64,000 nt of DNA from Desmodus rotundus (taxonomy: Eukaryota > Chordata > Mammalia > Chiroptera > Phyllostomidae). The translations under genes were made by a program, and so were the position numbers. The notes under the pieces are model-generated. The model made no database searches, was not told the DNA's origin, and worked only from the letters and a program-made list of their open reading frames with translations. The stretch covers positions 62,001 to 126,000 of the forward strand of contig NW_026527269.1 in the NCBI RefSeq assembly GCF_022682495.2. Direction: 5' to 3'. Positions 49,720 to 62,150 of the stretch are shown in pieces (position 1 is the first letter of the stretch; every line of letters begins with the position of its first letter).

Positions 49720-52700
49720 ATTCTAGATCCTGACACACCGCATTCTAGAATGCAGTAACCAAGGCAACCGTGTCCTTGGAAACCGTATCCTATGAAACCG
49801 CTTATCTCAGGAGGCCGTTGTGCTCAGAACCCGCACCACAAGATTCTAGATCCTGACACACCGCATTCTAGAATGCAGTAACCAAGGCAACCGTATCCTT
49901 GGAAACCGTATCCTAGGAAACGGCTTACTCTGGAGGCCATTGTGCTCAGAACCCGCACCACAAGATTCTAGATCCTGACACACCGCATTCTAGAATGCAG
50001 TATCCAAGGCAACCGTATCCTTGGAAACCGTATCCTAGGAAACCGCTTATCTCAGGAGGCCATTGTGCTCAGAACCCGCACCACAAGGTTCTAGATCCTG
50101 ACACACCGCATTCTAGAATGCAGTATCCAAGGCAACCGTATCCTTGGAAACCGTATCCTAGGAAACCGCTTATCTCAGGAGGCCATTGTGCTCAGAACGC
50201 GAACCACAAGATTCTAGATCCTGACACACCGCATTCTAGAATGCAGTAACCAAGGCAACCGTATCCTTGGAAACCGTATCCTAGGAAACCGCTTATCTCA
50301 GGAGGCCATTGTGCTCAGAACGCGAACCACAAGATTTAGATCCTGACACACCGCATTCTAGAATGCAGTATCCAAGGCAACCGTATCCTTGGAAACTGTA
50401 TCCTAGGAAACCGCTTATCTCAGGAGGCCATTGTGCTCAGAACGCGAACCACAAGATTCTAGATCCTGACACACCGCATTCTAGAATGCAGTATCCAAGG
50501 CAACCGTATCCTTGGAAACCGTATCCTAGGAAACCGCTTATCTCAGGAGGCAATTGCGCTCAGAACCCGCACCAAAAGATTCTAGATCCTGACACACCGC
50601 ATTCTAGAATGCAGTAACCAAGGCAACCGTATCCTTGGAAACCGTATCCTAGGAAACCGCTTATCTCAGGAGGCCGATGTACTCAGAACCCGCACCACAA
50701 GATTCTAGATCCTCACACACCGCATTCTAGACGCCGTATCCAAGGCAACCATATCCTTGGAAACCGTATCATAGGAACCGCTTATCTCAGGAGGCCATTG
50801 TGCTCAGAACCCGCACCACAAGATTCTATATCCTGACACACCGCATTCTAGAATGCAGTAACCAAGGCACCGTATCCTTGGAAAACGTATCCTAGGAAAC
50901 CGCTTATCTCAGGAGGCCGTTGTGCTCAGAACCCGCACCACGAGATTCTAGATCCTGACACACCGCATTCTAGAATGCAGTAACCAAGGCAACCGTATCC
51001 TTGGAAACCGTATCCTAGGAAACCGCTTATCTCAGGAGGCCGTTGTGCTCAGAACCCGCACCACGAGATTCTAGATCCTGACACACCGCATTCTAGAATG
51101 CAGTAACCAAGGCAACCGTATCCTTGGAAACCGTATCCTAGGAAACCGCTTATCTCAGGAGGCCGTTGTGCTCAGAATCGGCACCACAAGATTCTAGATC
51201 CTGACACACCGCATTCTAGAATGCAGTATCCAAGGCAACCGTATCCTTGGAAACCGTATCCTAGGAAACCGCTTATCTCAGGAGGCCGTTGTGCTCAGAA
51301 TCGGCACCACAAGATTCTAGATCCTGACACACCGCATTCTAGAATGCAGTAACCAAGGCAACCGTATCCTTGGAAACCGTATCCTAGGAAACCGCTTATC
51401 TCAGGAGGCCGTTGTGCTCAGAACCCTCACCACAAGATTCTAGATCCTGACACACCGCATTCTAGAATGCAGTAACCAAGGCACCGTATCCTTGGAAACC
51501 GTATCCTAGGAAACGGCTTACCCTGGAGGCCATTGTGCTCAGAACCCGCAACACAAGATTCTAGATCCTGACACACCGCATTCTAGAATGCAGTATGCAA
51601 GGCAACCGTATCCTTGGAAACCGTATCCTAGGAAACCGCTTATATCAGGAGGCCATTGTGCTCAGAACCCGCACCACAAGATTCTAGATCCTGACACACA
51701 GCATTCTAGAAGGCAGTATCCAAGGCAACCGTATCCTTGGAAACCGTATCCTAGGAAACCGCTTATCTCAGGAAGCCGTTGTGCTCAGAACCCGCAACAC
51801 AAGATTCTAGATCCTGACACACCGCATTCCAGAATGCAGTATCCAAGGCAACCGTATCCTTGGAAACCGTATCCTAGGAAACCGCTTATCTCAGGAGGCC
51901 ATTGTGCTCAGAACCCGCACCACAAGATTCTAGATCCCGACACACCGCATTCTAGAATGCAGTAACCAAGGCAACCGTATCCTTGGAAACCGTATCGTAG
52001 GAAACCGCTTATCTCAGGAGGCCGTTGTGCTCAGAACCGGCACCACAAGATTCTAGATCCCGCCACACCGCATTCTAGAATGCAGTAACCAAGGCAACCG
52101 TATCCTTGGAAACCGTATCCTAGGAAACCGCTTATCTCAGGAGGCCATTGTGCTCAGAACCCGCACCACAAGATTCTAGATCCTGACACACCGCATTCTA
52201 GAATGCAGTATCCAAGGCAACCGTATCCTTGGAAACCGTATCCAGGGAACCGCTTATCTGAGGAGGCCATTGTGCTCAGAACCCGCACCACCAGATTCTA
52301 GATCCTGACACACCGCATTCTAGAATGCAGTAACCAAGGCACCGTATCCTTGGAAACCGTATCCTAGGAAACGGCTTACCCTGGAGGCCATTGTGCTCAG
52401 AACCGGCAACACAAGATTCTAGATCCTGACACAACGCATTCTAGAATGCAGTATCCAAGGCAACCGTATCCTTGGAAACCGTATCCTAGGAAACCGCTTA
52501 CTCTGGAGACGATTGTGCTCAGAACCCGTCCCACAAGATTCTAGATCCTGTTACACCATATTCTAGAACACCGTATCCAAGGCAACCGTATCCTTGGAAA
52601 CCATATCCAAGAAACCACTTATCTCTGGAGACCATTATTTTCAGAATCTGTTCCCAAGATTCTAGATCCTGACACACCACATTCTAGAACGCCGTATGCA

Positions 52701-53286
52701 AGGCAACCGTATTCTTGGAGTCCGTATCCTAGGAAACCGCGTATTCCTGTAGACTATTATTCTCTCAACCCGACCAACAATATTCTAGATCCTGACACAA
52801 CACATTCTAGAACACCGTGTCCACGGCAACTGTATCCTGGAAACCCTATCCTAGGAAACCGCTTACTCTAGAGACCATAGAGCTCAGAACCCGTCCCACA
52901 AGATGCAAGATCCTGACACACCGCATTCTAGAATGCAGTATCCAAGGCAACCGTATCCTTGGAAACCGTATCCTAGGAAACCGCTTACTCTAGAGACCAT
53001 AGAGCTCAGAAACCGTCCCACAAGATGCAAGATCCTGACACACCGCATTCTAGAATGCAGTATCCAACGCAACCGTATCCTTGGAAACGGTATCCTAGGA
53101 AACCGCTTATCTCAGGAGGCCGTTGTGCTCAGAACCCGCACCACAAGATTCTAGATCCTGACACACCGCATTCTAGAATGCAGTATCCAAGGCAACCGTA
53201 TCATTGGAAACCGTATCCTAGGAAACGGCTTACTCTGGAGGCCATTGTGCTCAGAACCCGCAACACAAGATTCCAGATCCTGACAC
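49720..53286 (+). repeat. Segmental duplication: second copy of the irregular block
   Basis: Matches about 37344-40910 at a constant offset of 12376 bp. That range includes the end of a family A unit, the whole irregular block and the three diverged monomers (here 52551-52915). I count about ten single-base differences by eye in 3.56 kb, such as CACGAG at about 51067, TCGTAGG at 52003 and CCGGCAAC at 52406. Both edges fall inside satellite monomers. Confidence 0.88.
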
Positions 53287-53885
53287 ACCGTATTCTAGAA
53301 TGCAGTATCCAAGGCAACCGTATACTTGGATACCTTATCCTAGGAAACCGCTTATCTCAGGAGGCTATTGTGCTCAGAACCCGCAGCACAAGATTCTAGA
53401 TCCTCACACACCGCATTCTAGAATGCAGTAACCAAGGCAACCGTATCCTTGGAAACCGTATCCTAGGAAACGGCTTACTCTGGAGGCCATTGTGCTCAGA
53501 ACCCGCACCACAAGATTCTAGATCCTGACACACCGCATTCTAGAATGCAGTATCCAAGGCAACCGTATCCTTGGAAACCGTATCCTAGGAAACCGCTTAT
53601 CTCAGGAGGCCATTGTGCTCAGAAACCGCACCACAAGATTCTAGATCCTGACACACCGCATTCTAGAATGCAGTAACCAAGGCAACCGTATCCTTGGAAA
53701 CCGTATCCTAGGAAACCGCTTATCTCAGGAGGCCATTGTGCTCAGAACCCGCACCACAAGATTCTAGATCCTGACACACCGCATTCTAGAATACAGTATC
53801 CAAGGCAACCGTATCCTTGGAAACCGTATCCTAGGAAACCGCTTATCTCAGGAGGCCATTGTGCTCAGAACGCGAACCACAAGAT
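53060..53885 (+). repeat. Module shared with the right edge (offset 9704 bp)
   Basis: From TATCCAACGC at 53061 to AACGCGAACC at 53871 this stretch equals about 62765-63589. It then stops abruptly: the monomer changes in mid-unit into the old diverged type (ATTCTATATGCTGAC), whereas the right-edge copy continues into a family A GATTTAG monomer. Confidence 0.8.
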
Positions 53886-55490
53886 TCTATATGCTGACAC
53901 ACCACTTTACAGAATGCCGTATCCAAGGCAAATGTATCCTTGGAAACCGTATCCTAGGAAACCACTTACCTCTAGAGAACATTGTGCTCAGAACCCGCAC
54001 CACAATATTCTAGATCCTGACACACCACATCTAGAATGCCTTGTCCAAGGCAACCGTATACTTGGAGACCGTATCCTAGGAAACCGCATATCCCTGGAGA
54101 ACATTGTACTCAGAACCCGTCCCACAAGATTCTAGATCCTGATACACCACAACCTGGAATGCCGTATCCAAGGCAAACGTATCGTTGCAAAGGTATCCTA
54201 GGAAACCGCGTAACCCTGGAAACCCTTGTACTCATAACCCCCTCCACAAGATTCTGGATCCTGACAGAACACATTCTTAAACGCAGTATCCAAGGCAACC
54301 GTATATTTGGAAACCGTATCGTAGGAAACCGCTTATCTCTGGCGACCATTATTTTCAGAATCTGTCCCCAAGATTCTAGATCCTGACACTCCACATTCTA
54401 TAATGGCATATGCAAGGCATCCGTATCCTTGGAGACCTTATCCTAGCAAACCGCGTATCCCAGAGACTATTGTGCTAAGAACCCGCACCACAAGATTCTA
54501 GATGTTGACACACCACGTTCTCGAACACCGTATCCAAGGCAACCGTATCCTTGGAAACCGAATCCTAGGAAACCGCTTATCTCTGGAGACCATTGTGCTC
54601 AGAACCCGCCCCACAAGATTCTAAATCCTGACACACCACATTCTAGAACTCCGTATCCAAGGCCACCGTATCCTTGGAAACCGTATCCTAGGAAAACGCT
54701 TATATCTGGAGGCCATTGTGCTCAGATCCGGCCGCACAATATTCTAGATCCTGACACACCACATTCTATAATGGCGTATGCAAGGCAACCGTATCCTTGG
54801 AGACCGTATCCTAGGAAACTCCATATCCCAGGAAACTATTGTTCTCAGATCCCGTCCCACAAGACTCTAAATCCTGACACACCACGTTCTCGAACGCCGT
54901 ATCCAAGACAACCGTATCATTGGAAACCGTATTCTTCGAATCTGCTTATTTTTGGAGGCCATTGTGCTCAGAACCGTCCCCACAAGATTCTAGATCCTGA
55001 CACACCACATTCTAGAACGCCGTATCTAAGGCAACCCTATCCTTGGAAACCGTATCCTAGGAAACCGCTTATCTCAGGAGGCCATTGTGCTCCGAACCCA
55101 CACCACAAGATTCTAGATCCTGACACACCGCATTCTAGAATGCAGTATCCAAGGCAACCGTATCCTTGGAAACCCTATCTTAGGAAACGGCTTATCTTTG
55201 GAGACCAATGTGCTCACACCCATCCAACAAGATCCTAGATCCTGACACGCCACATTCTAGAACGCCGTATTCAAGGCAAACGTATACTTGGAAACCGTAT
55301 ACTAGGAAACCTCTTATCTCAGGAGGCCATTGTTCTCAGAACCCGCACCACAACATTCTAGATCCTGACACACCACAATCTAGAACGCCATAACCAAGGC
55401 AACCGTATCCTTTCAAACCGTATCCTAAGAAACTGCTTATCTCAGGAGGCCACTGTGCTCAGAACCCGCACCACAAGATTCTAGATCCTG
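53882..55490 (+). repeat. Old diverged monomer block, copy 2 (left-truncated)
   Basis: Matches copy 1 from 47878 onward at an offset of 6004 bp, so the first monomer or so of the block is missing. It is slightly more different from copies 1 and 3 than they are from each other: GGCAACCGTATATTTGG at about 54295 where the others have GGCAACCTTATATTTGG, CCGTATTCAAGG at about 55266, and CCGTATCCTTGG at about 55160. Confidence 0.85.
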
Positions 55491-58196
55491 ACACACCGCA
55501 TTCTAGAATGCAGTATCCAAGGCAACCGTATCCTTGGAAACCGTATCCTAGGAAACCGCTTATCTCAGGAGGCCATTGTGCTCAGAACGCGAACCACAAG
55601 ATTCTAGATCCTGACACACCGCATTCTAGAATGCAGTATCCAAGGCAACCGTATCCTTGGAAACCGTATCCCTGGAAACCGCTTATCTCAGGAGGCAATT
55701 GCGCTCAGAACCCGCACCAAAAGATTCTAGATCCTGACACACCGCATTCTAGAATGCAGTAACCAAGGCAACCGTATCCTTGGAAACCGTATCCTAGGAA
55801 ACCGCTTATCTCAGGAGGCCATTGTGCTCAGAACCCGCACCAGAAGATTCTAGACCCTGACACACCGCATTCTAGAATGCAGTATCCAAGGCAACCGTAT
55901 CCTTGGAAACCGTATCCTAGGAAACCGCTTATCTCAGGAGGCCATTGTGCTCAGAACCCGCACCACAAGATTCTAGATCCTGACACACCGCATTCTAGAA
56001 TGCAGTAACCAAGGCAACCGTATCCTTGGAAACCGTATCCTAGGAAACCGCTTATCTCAGTAGGCCATTGTGCTCAGAACCCGCACCACAAGATTCCAGA
56101 TCCTGACACACCGTATTCTAGAATGCAGTATCCAAGGCAACCGTATCTTTGGAAACCTTATCCTAGGAAACCGCTTATCACCGGAGGCCATTGTGCTCAG
56201 AACCCGCACCACAAGATTCTAGATCCTGACACACCGCATTCTAGAATGCAGTATCCAAGGCAACCGTATCCTTGGAAACCGTATCCTAGGAAACCGCTTA
56301 TCTCAGGAGGCCATTGTGCTCAGAAACCGCACCACAGGATTCTAGATCCTGACACACCGCATTCTAGAATGCAGTAACCAAGGCAACCGTATCCTTGGAA
56401 ACCGTATCCTAGGAAACCGCTTATCTCAGGAGGCCATTGTGCTCAGAACCCGCACCACAAGATTCTAGATCCTGACACACCGCATTCTAGAAGGCAGTAT
56501 CCAAGGCAATCGTATCCTTGGAAACCTTATCCTAGGAAACCGCTTATCTCAGGAGGCCATTGTGCTCAGAACGCGAACCACAAGATTCTAGATCCTGACA
56601 CACCGCATTCTAGAATGCAGTATCCAAGGCAACCGTATCCTTGGAAACCGTATCCCTGGAAACCGCTTATCTCAGGAGGCAATTGCGCTCAGAACCCGCA
56701 CCAAAAGATTCTAGATCCTGACACACCGCATTCTAGAATGCAGTAACCAAGGCAACCGTATCCTTGGAAACCGTATCCTAGGAAACCGCTTATCTCAGGA
56801 GGCCATTGTGCTCAGAACCCGCACCAGAAGATTCTAGACCCTGACACACCGCATTCTAGAATGCAGTATCCAAGGCAACCGTATCCTTGGAAACCGTATC
56901 CTATGAAACCGCTTATCTCAGGAGGCCATTGTGCTCAGAACCCGCACCACAAGATTCTAGATCCTGACACACCGCATTCTAGAATGCAGTAACCAAGGCA
57001 ACCGTATCCTTGGAAACCGTATCCTAGGAAACCGCTTATCTCAGGAGGCCATTGTGCTCAGAACCCGCACCACAAGATTCCAGATCCTGACACACCGTAT
57101 TCTAGAATGCAGTATCCAAGGCAACCGTATCTTTGGAAACCTTATCCTAGGAAACCGCTTATCTCCGGAGGCCATTGTGCTCAGAACCCGCACCACAAGA
57201 TTCTAGATCCTGACACACCGCATTCTAGAATGCAGTATCCAAGGCAACCGTATCCTTGGAAACCTTATCGTAGGAAACCGCTTATCTCAGGAGGCCATTG
57301 TGCTCAGAACCCGCACCACAAGATTCTAGATCCTGACACACCGCATTCTAGAATGCAGTATCCAAGGCAACCGTATCCTTGGAAACCGTATCCTAGAAAA
57401 CCACTTATCTCAGGAGGCCATTGTGCTCAGAACCCGCACCACAAGATTCTAGATCCTGACACACCGCATTCTAGAATGCAGTATCCAAGGCAACCGTATC
57501 CTTGGAAACCGTATCCTAGGAAACCGCTTATCTCAGGAGGCCATTGTGCTCAGAAACCGCACCACAAGATTCTAGATCCTGACACACCGCATTCTAGAAT
57601 GCAGTAACCAAGGCAACCGTATCCTTGGAAACCGTATCCTAGGAAACCGCTTATCTCAGGAGGCCATTGTGCTCAGAACCCGCACCACAAGATTCTAGAT
57701 CCTGACACACCGCATTCTAGAATGCAGTATCCAAGGCAACCGTATCCTTGGAAACCTTATCCTAGGAAACCGCTTATCTCAGGAGGCCATTGTGCTCAGA
57801 ACGCGAACCACAAGATTCTAGATCCTGACACACCGCATTCTAGAATGCAGTATCCAAGGGAACCGTATCCTTGGAAACCGTATCCCTGGAAACCGCTTAT
57901 CTCAGGAGGCAATTGTGCTCAGAACCCGCACCAAAAGATTCTAGATCCTGACACACCACATTCTAGAATGCAGTAACCAAGGCAACCGTATCCTTGGAAA
58001 CCGTATCCTAGGAAACCGCTTATCTCCGGAGGCCATTGTGCTCAGAACCCGCACCAGAAGATTCTAGACCCTGACACACCGCATTCTAGAATGCAGTATC
58101 CAAGGCAACCGTATCCTTGGAAACCGTATCCTAGGAAACCTCTTATCTCAGGAGGCCATTGTGCTCAGAACCCGCACCACAACATTCTAGATCCTG
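55491..58196 (+). repeat. HOR family B, 984-bp and 1230-bp spacing
   Basis: CCCTGG markers at 55670, 56654 and 57884 are 984 bp (8 monomers) and 1230 bp (10 monomers) apart. The last 1.9 kb repeats 45.83-47.75 kb at an offset of 10427 bp. Variants of note are TCTCAGTAGG at about 56058 and ATCACCGGAGG at about 56178. Confidence 0.8.
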
Positions 58197-60036
58197 ACAC
58201 ACCACATTCTAGAACGCCATAACCAAAGCAACCGTATCCTTTCAAACCGTATCCTAAGAAACTGCTTATCTCAGGAGGCCACTCTGCTCAGAACCCGCAC
58301 CACAAGATTCTAGATCCTGACACACCGCATTCTAGAATGCAGTATCCAAGGCAAACGTATCCTTGCAAACCGTATCCTAGGAAACCGCTTATCTCAGGAG
58401 GCCATTGTGCTAAGAACCCGCCCCACAAGATTCTATATGCTGACACACCACTTTACAGAATGCCGTATCCAAGGCAAATGTATCCTTGGAAACCGTATCC
58501 TAGGAAACCACTTACCTCTAGAGAACATTGTGCTCAGAACCCGCACCACAATATTCTAGATCCTGACACACCACATCTAGAATGCCTTGTCCAAGGCAAC
58601 CGTATACTTGGAGACCGTATCCTAGGAAACCGCATATCCCTGGAGAACATTGTACTCAGAACCCGTCCCACAAGATTCTAGATCCTGATACACCACAACC
58701 TGGAATGCCGTATCCAAGGCAAACGTATCGTTGCAAAGGTATCCTAGGAAACCGCGTAACCCTGGAAACCCTTGTACTCATAACCCCCTCCACAAGATTC
58801 TGGATCCTGACAGAACACATTCTTAAACGCAGTATCCAAGGCAACCTTATATTTGGAAACCGTATCGTAGGAAACCGCTTATCTCTGGCGACCATTATTT
58901 TCAGAATCTGTCCCCAAGATTCTAGATCCTGACACTCCACATTCTATAATGGCATATGCAAGGCATCCGTATCCTTGGAGACCTTATCCTAGCAAACCGC
59001 GTATCCCAGAGACTATTGTGCTAAGAACCCGCACCACAAGATTCTAGATGTTGACACACCACGTTCTCGAACACCGTATCCAAGGCAACCGTATCCTTGG
59101 AAACCGAATCCTAGGAAACCGCTTATCTCTGGAGACCATTGTGCTCAGAACCCGCCCCACAAGATTCTAAATCCTGACACACCACATTCTAGAACTCCGT
59201 ATCCAAGGCCACCGTATCCTTGGAAACCGTATCCTAGGAAAACGCTTATATCTGGAGGCCATTGTGCTCAGATCCGGCCGCACAATATTCTAGATCCTGA
59301 CACACCACATTCTATAATGGCGTATGCAAGGCAACCGTATCCTTGGAGACCGTATCCTAGGAAACTCCATATCCCAGGAAACTATGGTTCTCAGATCCCG
59401 TCCCACAAGACTCTAAATCCTGACACACCACGTTCTCGAACGCCGTATCCAAGACAACCGTATCATTGGAAACCGTATTCTTCGAATCTGCTTATTTTTG
59501 GAGGCCATTGTGCTCAGAACCGTCCCCACAAGATTCTAGATCCTGACACACCACATTCTAGAACGCCGTATCTAAGGCAACCCTATCCTTGGAAACCGTA
59601 TCCTAGGAAACCGCTTATCTCAGGAGGCCATTGTGCTCCGAACCCACACCACAAGATTCTAGATCCTGACACACCGCATTCTAGAATGCAGTATCCAAGG
59701 CAACCGTATCTTTGGAAACCCTATCTTAGGAAACGGCTTATCTTTGGAGACCAATGTGCTCACACCCATCCAACAAGATCCTAGATCCTGACACGCCACA
59801 TTCTAGAACGCCGTATCCAAGGCAAACGTATACTTGGAAACCGTATACTAGGAAACCTCTTATCTCAGGAGGCCATTGTTCTCAGAACCCGCACCACAAC
59901 ATTCTAGATCCTGACACACCACAATCTAGAACGCCATAACCAAGGCAACCGTATCCTTTCAAACCGTATCCTAAGAAACTGCTTATCTCAGGAGGCCACT
60001 GTGCTCAGAACCCGCACCACAAGATTCTAGATCCTG
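58197..60036 (+). repeat. Old diverged monomer block, copy 3, with the same monomer at both ends
   Basis: Copy 1 recurs here at an offset of 10550 bp, preceded by one extra monomer (58197-58319: AACGCCATAACC, CCTTTCAAACC, AAGAAACTGC). That extra monomer is nearly the same as the last monomer of the block (59914-60036). The block is therefore bracketed by direct repeats of one diverged monomer. The other copies have it only at the right end (49364-49486 in copy 1). Confidence 0.85.
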
Positions 60037-62150
60037 ACACACCGCATTCTAGAATGCAGTATCCAAGGCAACCGTATCCTTGGAAACCGTATCCCTGGAA
60101 ACCGCTTATCTCAGGAGGCAATTGCGCTCAGAAACCGCACCAAAAGATTCTAGATCCTGACACACCGCATTCTAGAATGCAGTAACCAAGGCAACCGTAT
60201 CCTTGGAAACCGTATCCTAGGAAACCGCTTATCTCAGGAGGCCATTGTGCTCAGAACCCGCACCAGAAGATTCTAGACCCTGACACACCGCATTCTAGAA
60301 TGCAGTATCCAAGGCAACCGTATCCTTGGAAACCGTATCCTATGAAACCGCTTATCTCAGGAGGCCATTGTGCTCAGAACCCGCACCACAAGATTCTAGA
60401 TCCTGACACACCGCATTCTAGAATGCAGTAACCAAGGCAACCGTATCCTTGGAAACCGTATCCTAGGAAACCGCTTATCTCAGGAGGCCATTGTGCTCAG
60501 AACCCGCACCACAAGATTCCAGATCCTGACACACCGTATTCTAGAATGCAGTATCCAAGGCAACCGTATCTTTGGAAACCTTATCCTAGGAAACCGCTTA
60601 TCTCCGGAGGCCATTGTGCTCAGAACCCGCAACACAAGATTCTAGATCCTGACACACCGCATTCTAGAATGCAGTATCCAAGGCAACCGTATCCTTGGAA
60701 ACCGTATCCTAGGAAACCGCTTATCTCAGGAGGCCATTGTGCTCAGAAACCGCACCACAGGATTCTAGATCCTGACACACTGCATTCTAGAATGCAGTAA
60801 CCAAGGCAACCGTATACTTGGAAACCGTATCCTAGGAAACCGCTTATCTCAGGAGGCCATTGTGCTCAGAACCCGCACCACAAGATTCTAGATCCTGACA
60901 CACCGCATTCTAGAATGCAGTATCCAAGGCAACCGTATCCTTGGAAACCTTATCCTAGGAAACCGCTTATCTCAGGAGGCCATTGTGCTCAGAACGCGAA
61001 CCACAAGATTCTAGATCCTGACACACCGCATTCTAGAATGCAGTATCCAAGGCAACCGTATCCTTGGAAACCGTATCCCTGGAAACCGCTTATCTCAGGA
61101 GGCAATTGCGCTCAGAACCCGCACCAAAAGATTCTAGATCCTGACACACCGCATTCTAGAATGCAGTAACCAAGGCAACCGTATCCTTGGAAACCGTATC
61201 CTAGGAAACCGCTTATCTCAGGAGGCCATTGTGCTCAGAACCCGCACCAGAAGATTCTAGACCCTGACACACCGCATTCTAGAATGCAGTATCCAAGGCA
61301 ACCGTATCCTTGGAAACCGTATCCTATGAAACCGCTTATCTCAGGAGGCCATTGTGCTCAGAACCCGCACCACAAGATTCTAGATCCTGACACACCGCAT
61401 TCTAGAATGCAGTAACCAAGGCAACCGTATCCTTGGAAACCGTATCCTAGGAAACCGCTTATCTCAGGAGGCCATTGTGCTCAGAACCCGCACCACAAGA
61501 TTCCAGATCCTGACACACCGTATTCTAGAATGCAGTATCCAAGGCAACCGTATCTTTGGAAACCTTATCCTAGGAAACCGCTTATCTCCGGAGGCCATTG
61601 TGCTCAGAACCCGCACCACAAGATTCTAGATCCTGACACACCGCATTCTAGAATGCAGTATCCAAGGCAACCGTATCCTTGGAAACCTTATCCTAGGAAA
61701 CCGCTTATCTCAGGAGGCCATTGTGCTCAGAAACCGCACCACAAGATTCTAGATCCTGACACACCGCATTCTAGAATGCAGTAACCAAGGCAACCGTATC
61801 CTTGGAAACCGTATCCTAGGAAACCGCTTATCTCAGGAGGCCATTGTGCTCAGAACCCGCACCACAAGATTCTAGATCCTGACACACCGCATTCTAGAAT
61901 GCAGTATCCAAGGCAACCGTATCCTTGGAAACCTTATCCTAGGAAACCGCTTATCTCAGGAGGCCATTGTGCTCAGAACGCGAACCACAAGATTCTAGAT
62001 CCTGACACACCGCATTCTAGAATGCAGTATCCAAGGCAACCGTATCCTTGGAAACCGTATCCCTGGAAACCGCTTATCTCAGGAGGCAATTGCGCTCAGA
62101 ACCCGCACCAAAAGATTCTAGATCCTGACACACCGCATTCTAGAATGCAG
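60037..62150 (+). repeat. HOR family B, regular 984-bp units
   Basis: CCCTGG markers at 60093, 61077 and 62061 are exactly 984 bp (8 x 123) apart, with no indels between them. This is the most regular short HOR in the window. Compared with copies 1 and 2, one AACGCGAACC monomer is missing directly after the diverged block. The monomer at 60775-60800 carries a lengthened palindrome. Confidence 0.85.
60779..60798. repeat. 20-bp perfect palindrome (variant of the monomer palindrome)
   Basis: A single C-to-T change (CACTGCATT for CACCGCATT) extends the usual 14-bp palindrome to ACTGCATTCTAGAATGCAGT. I did not notice a second copy in the window. Confidence 0.85.
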
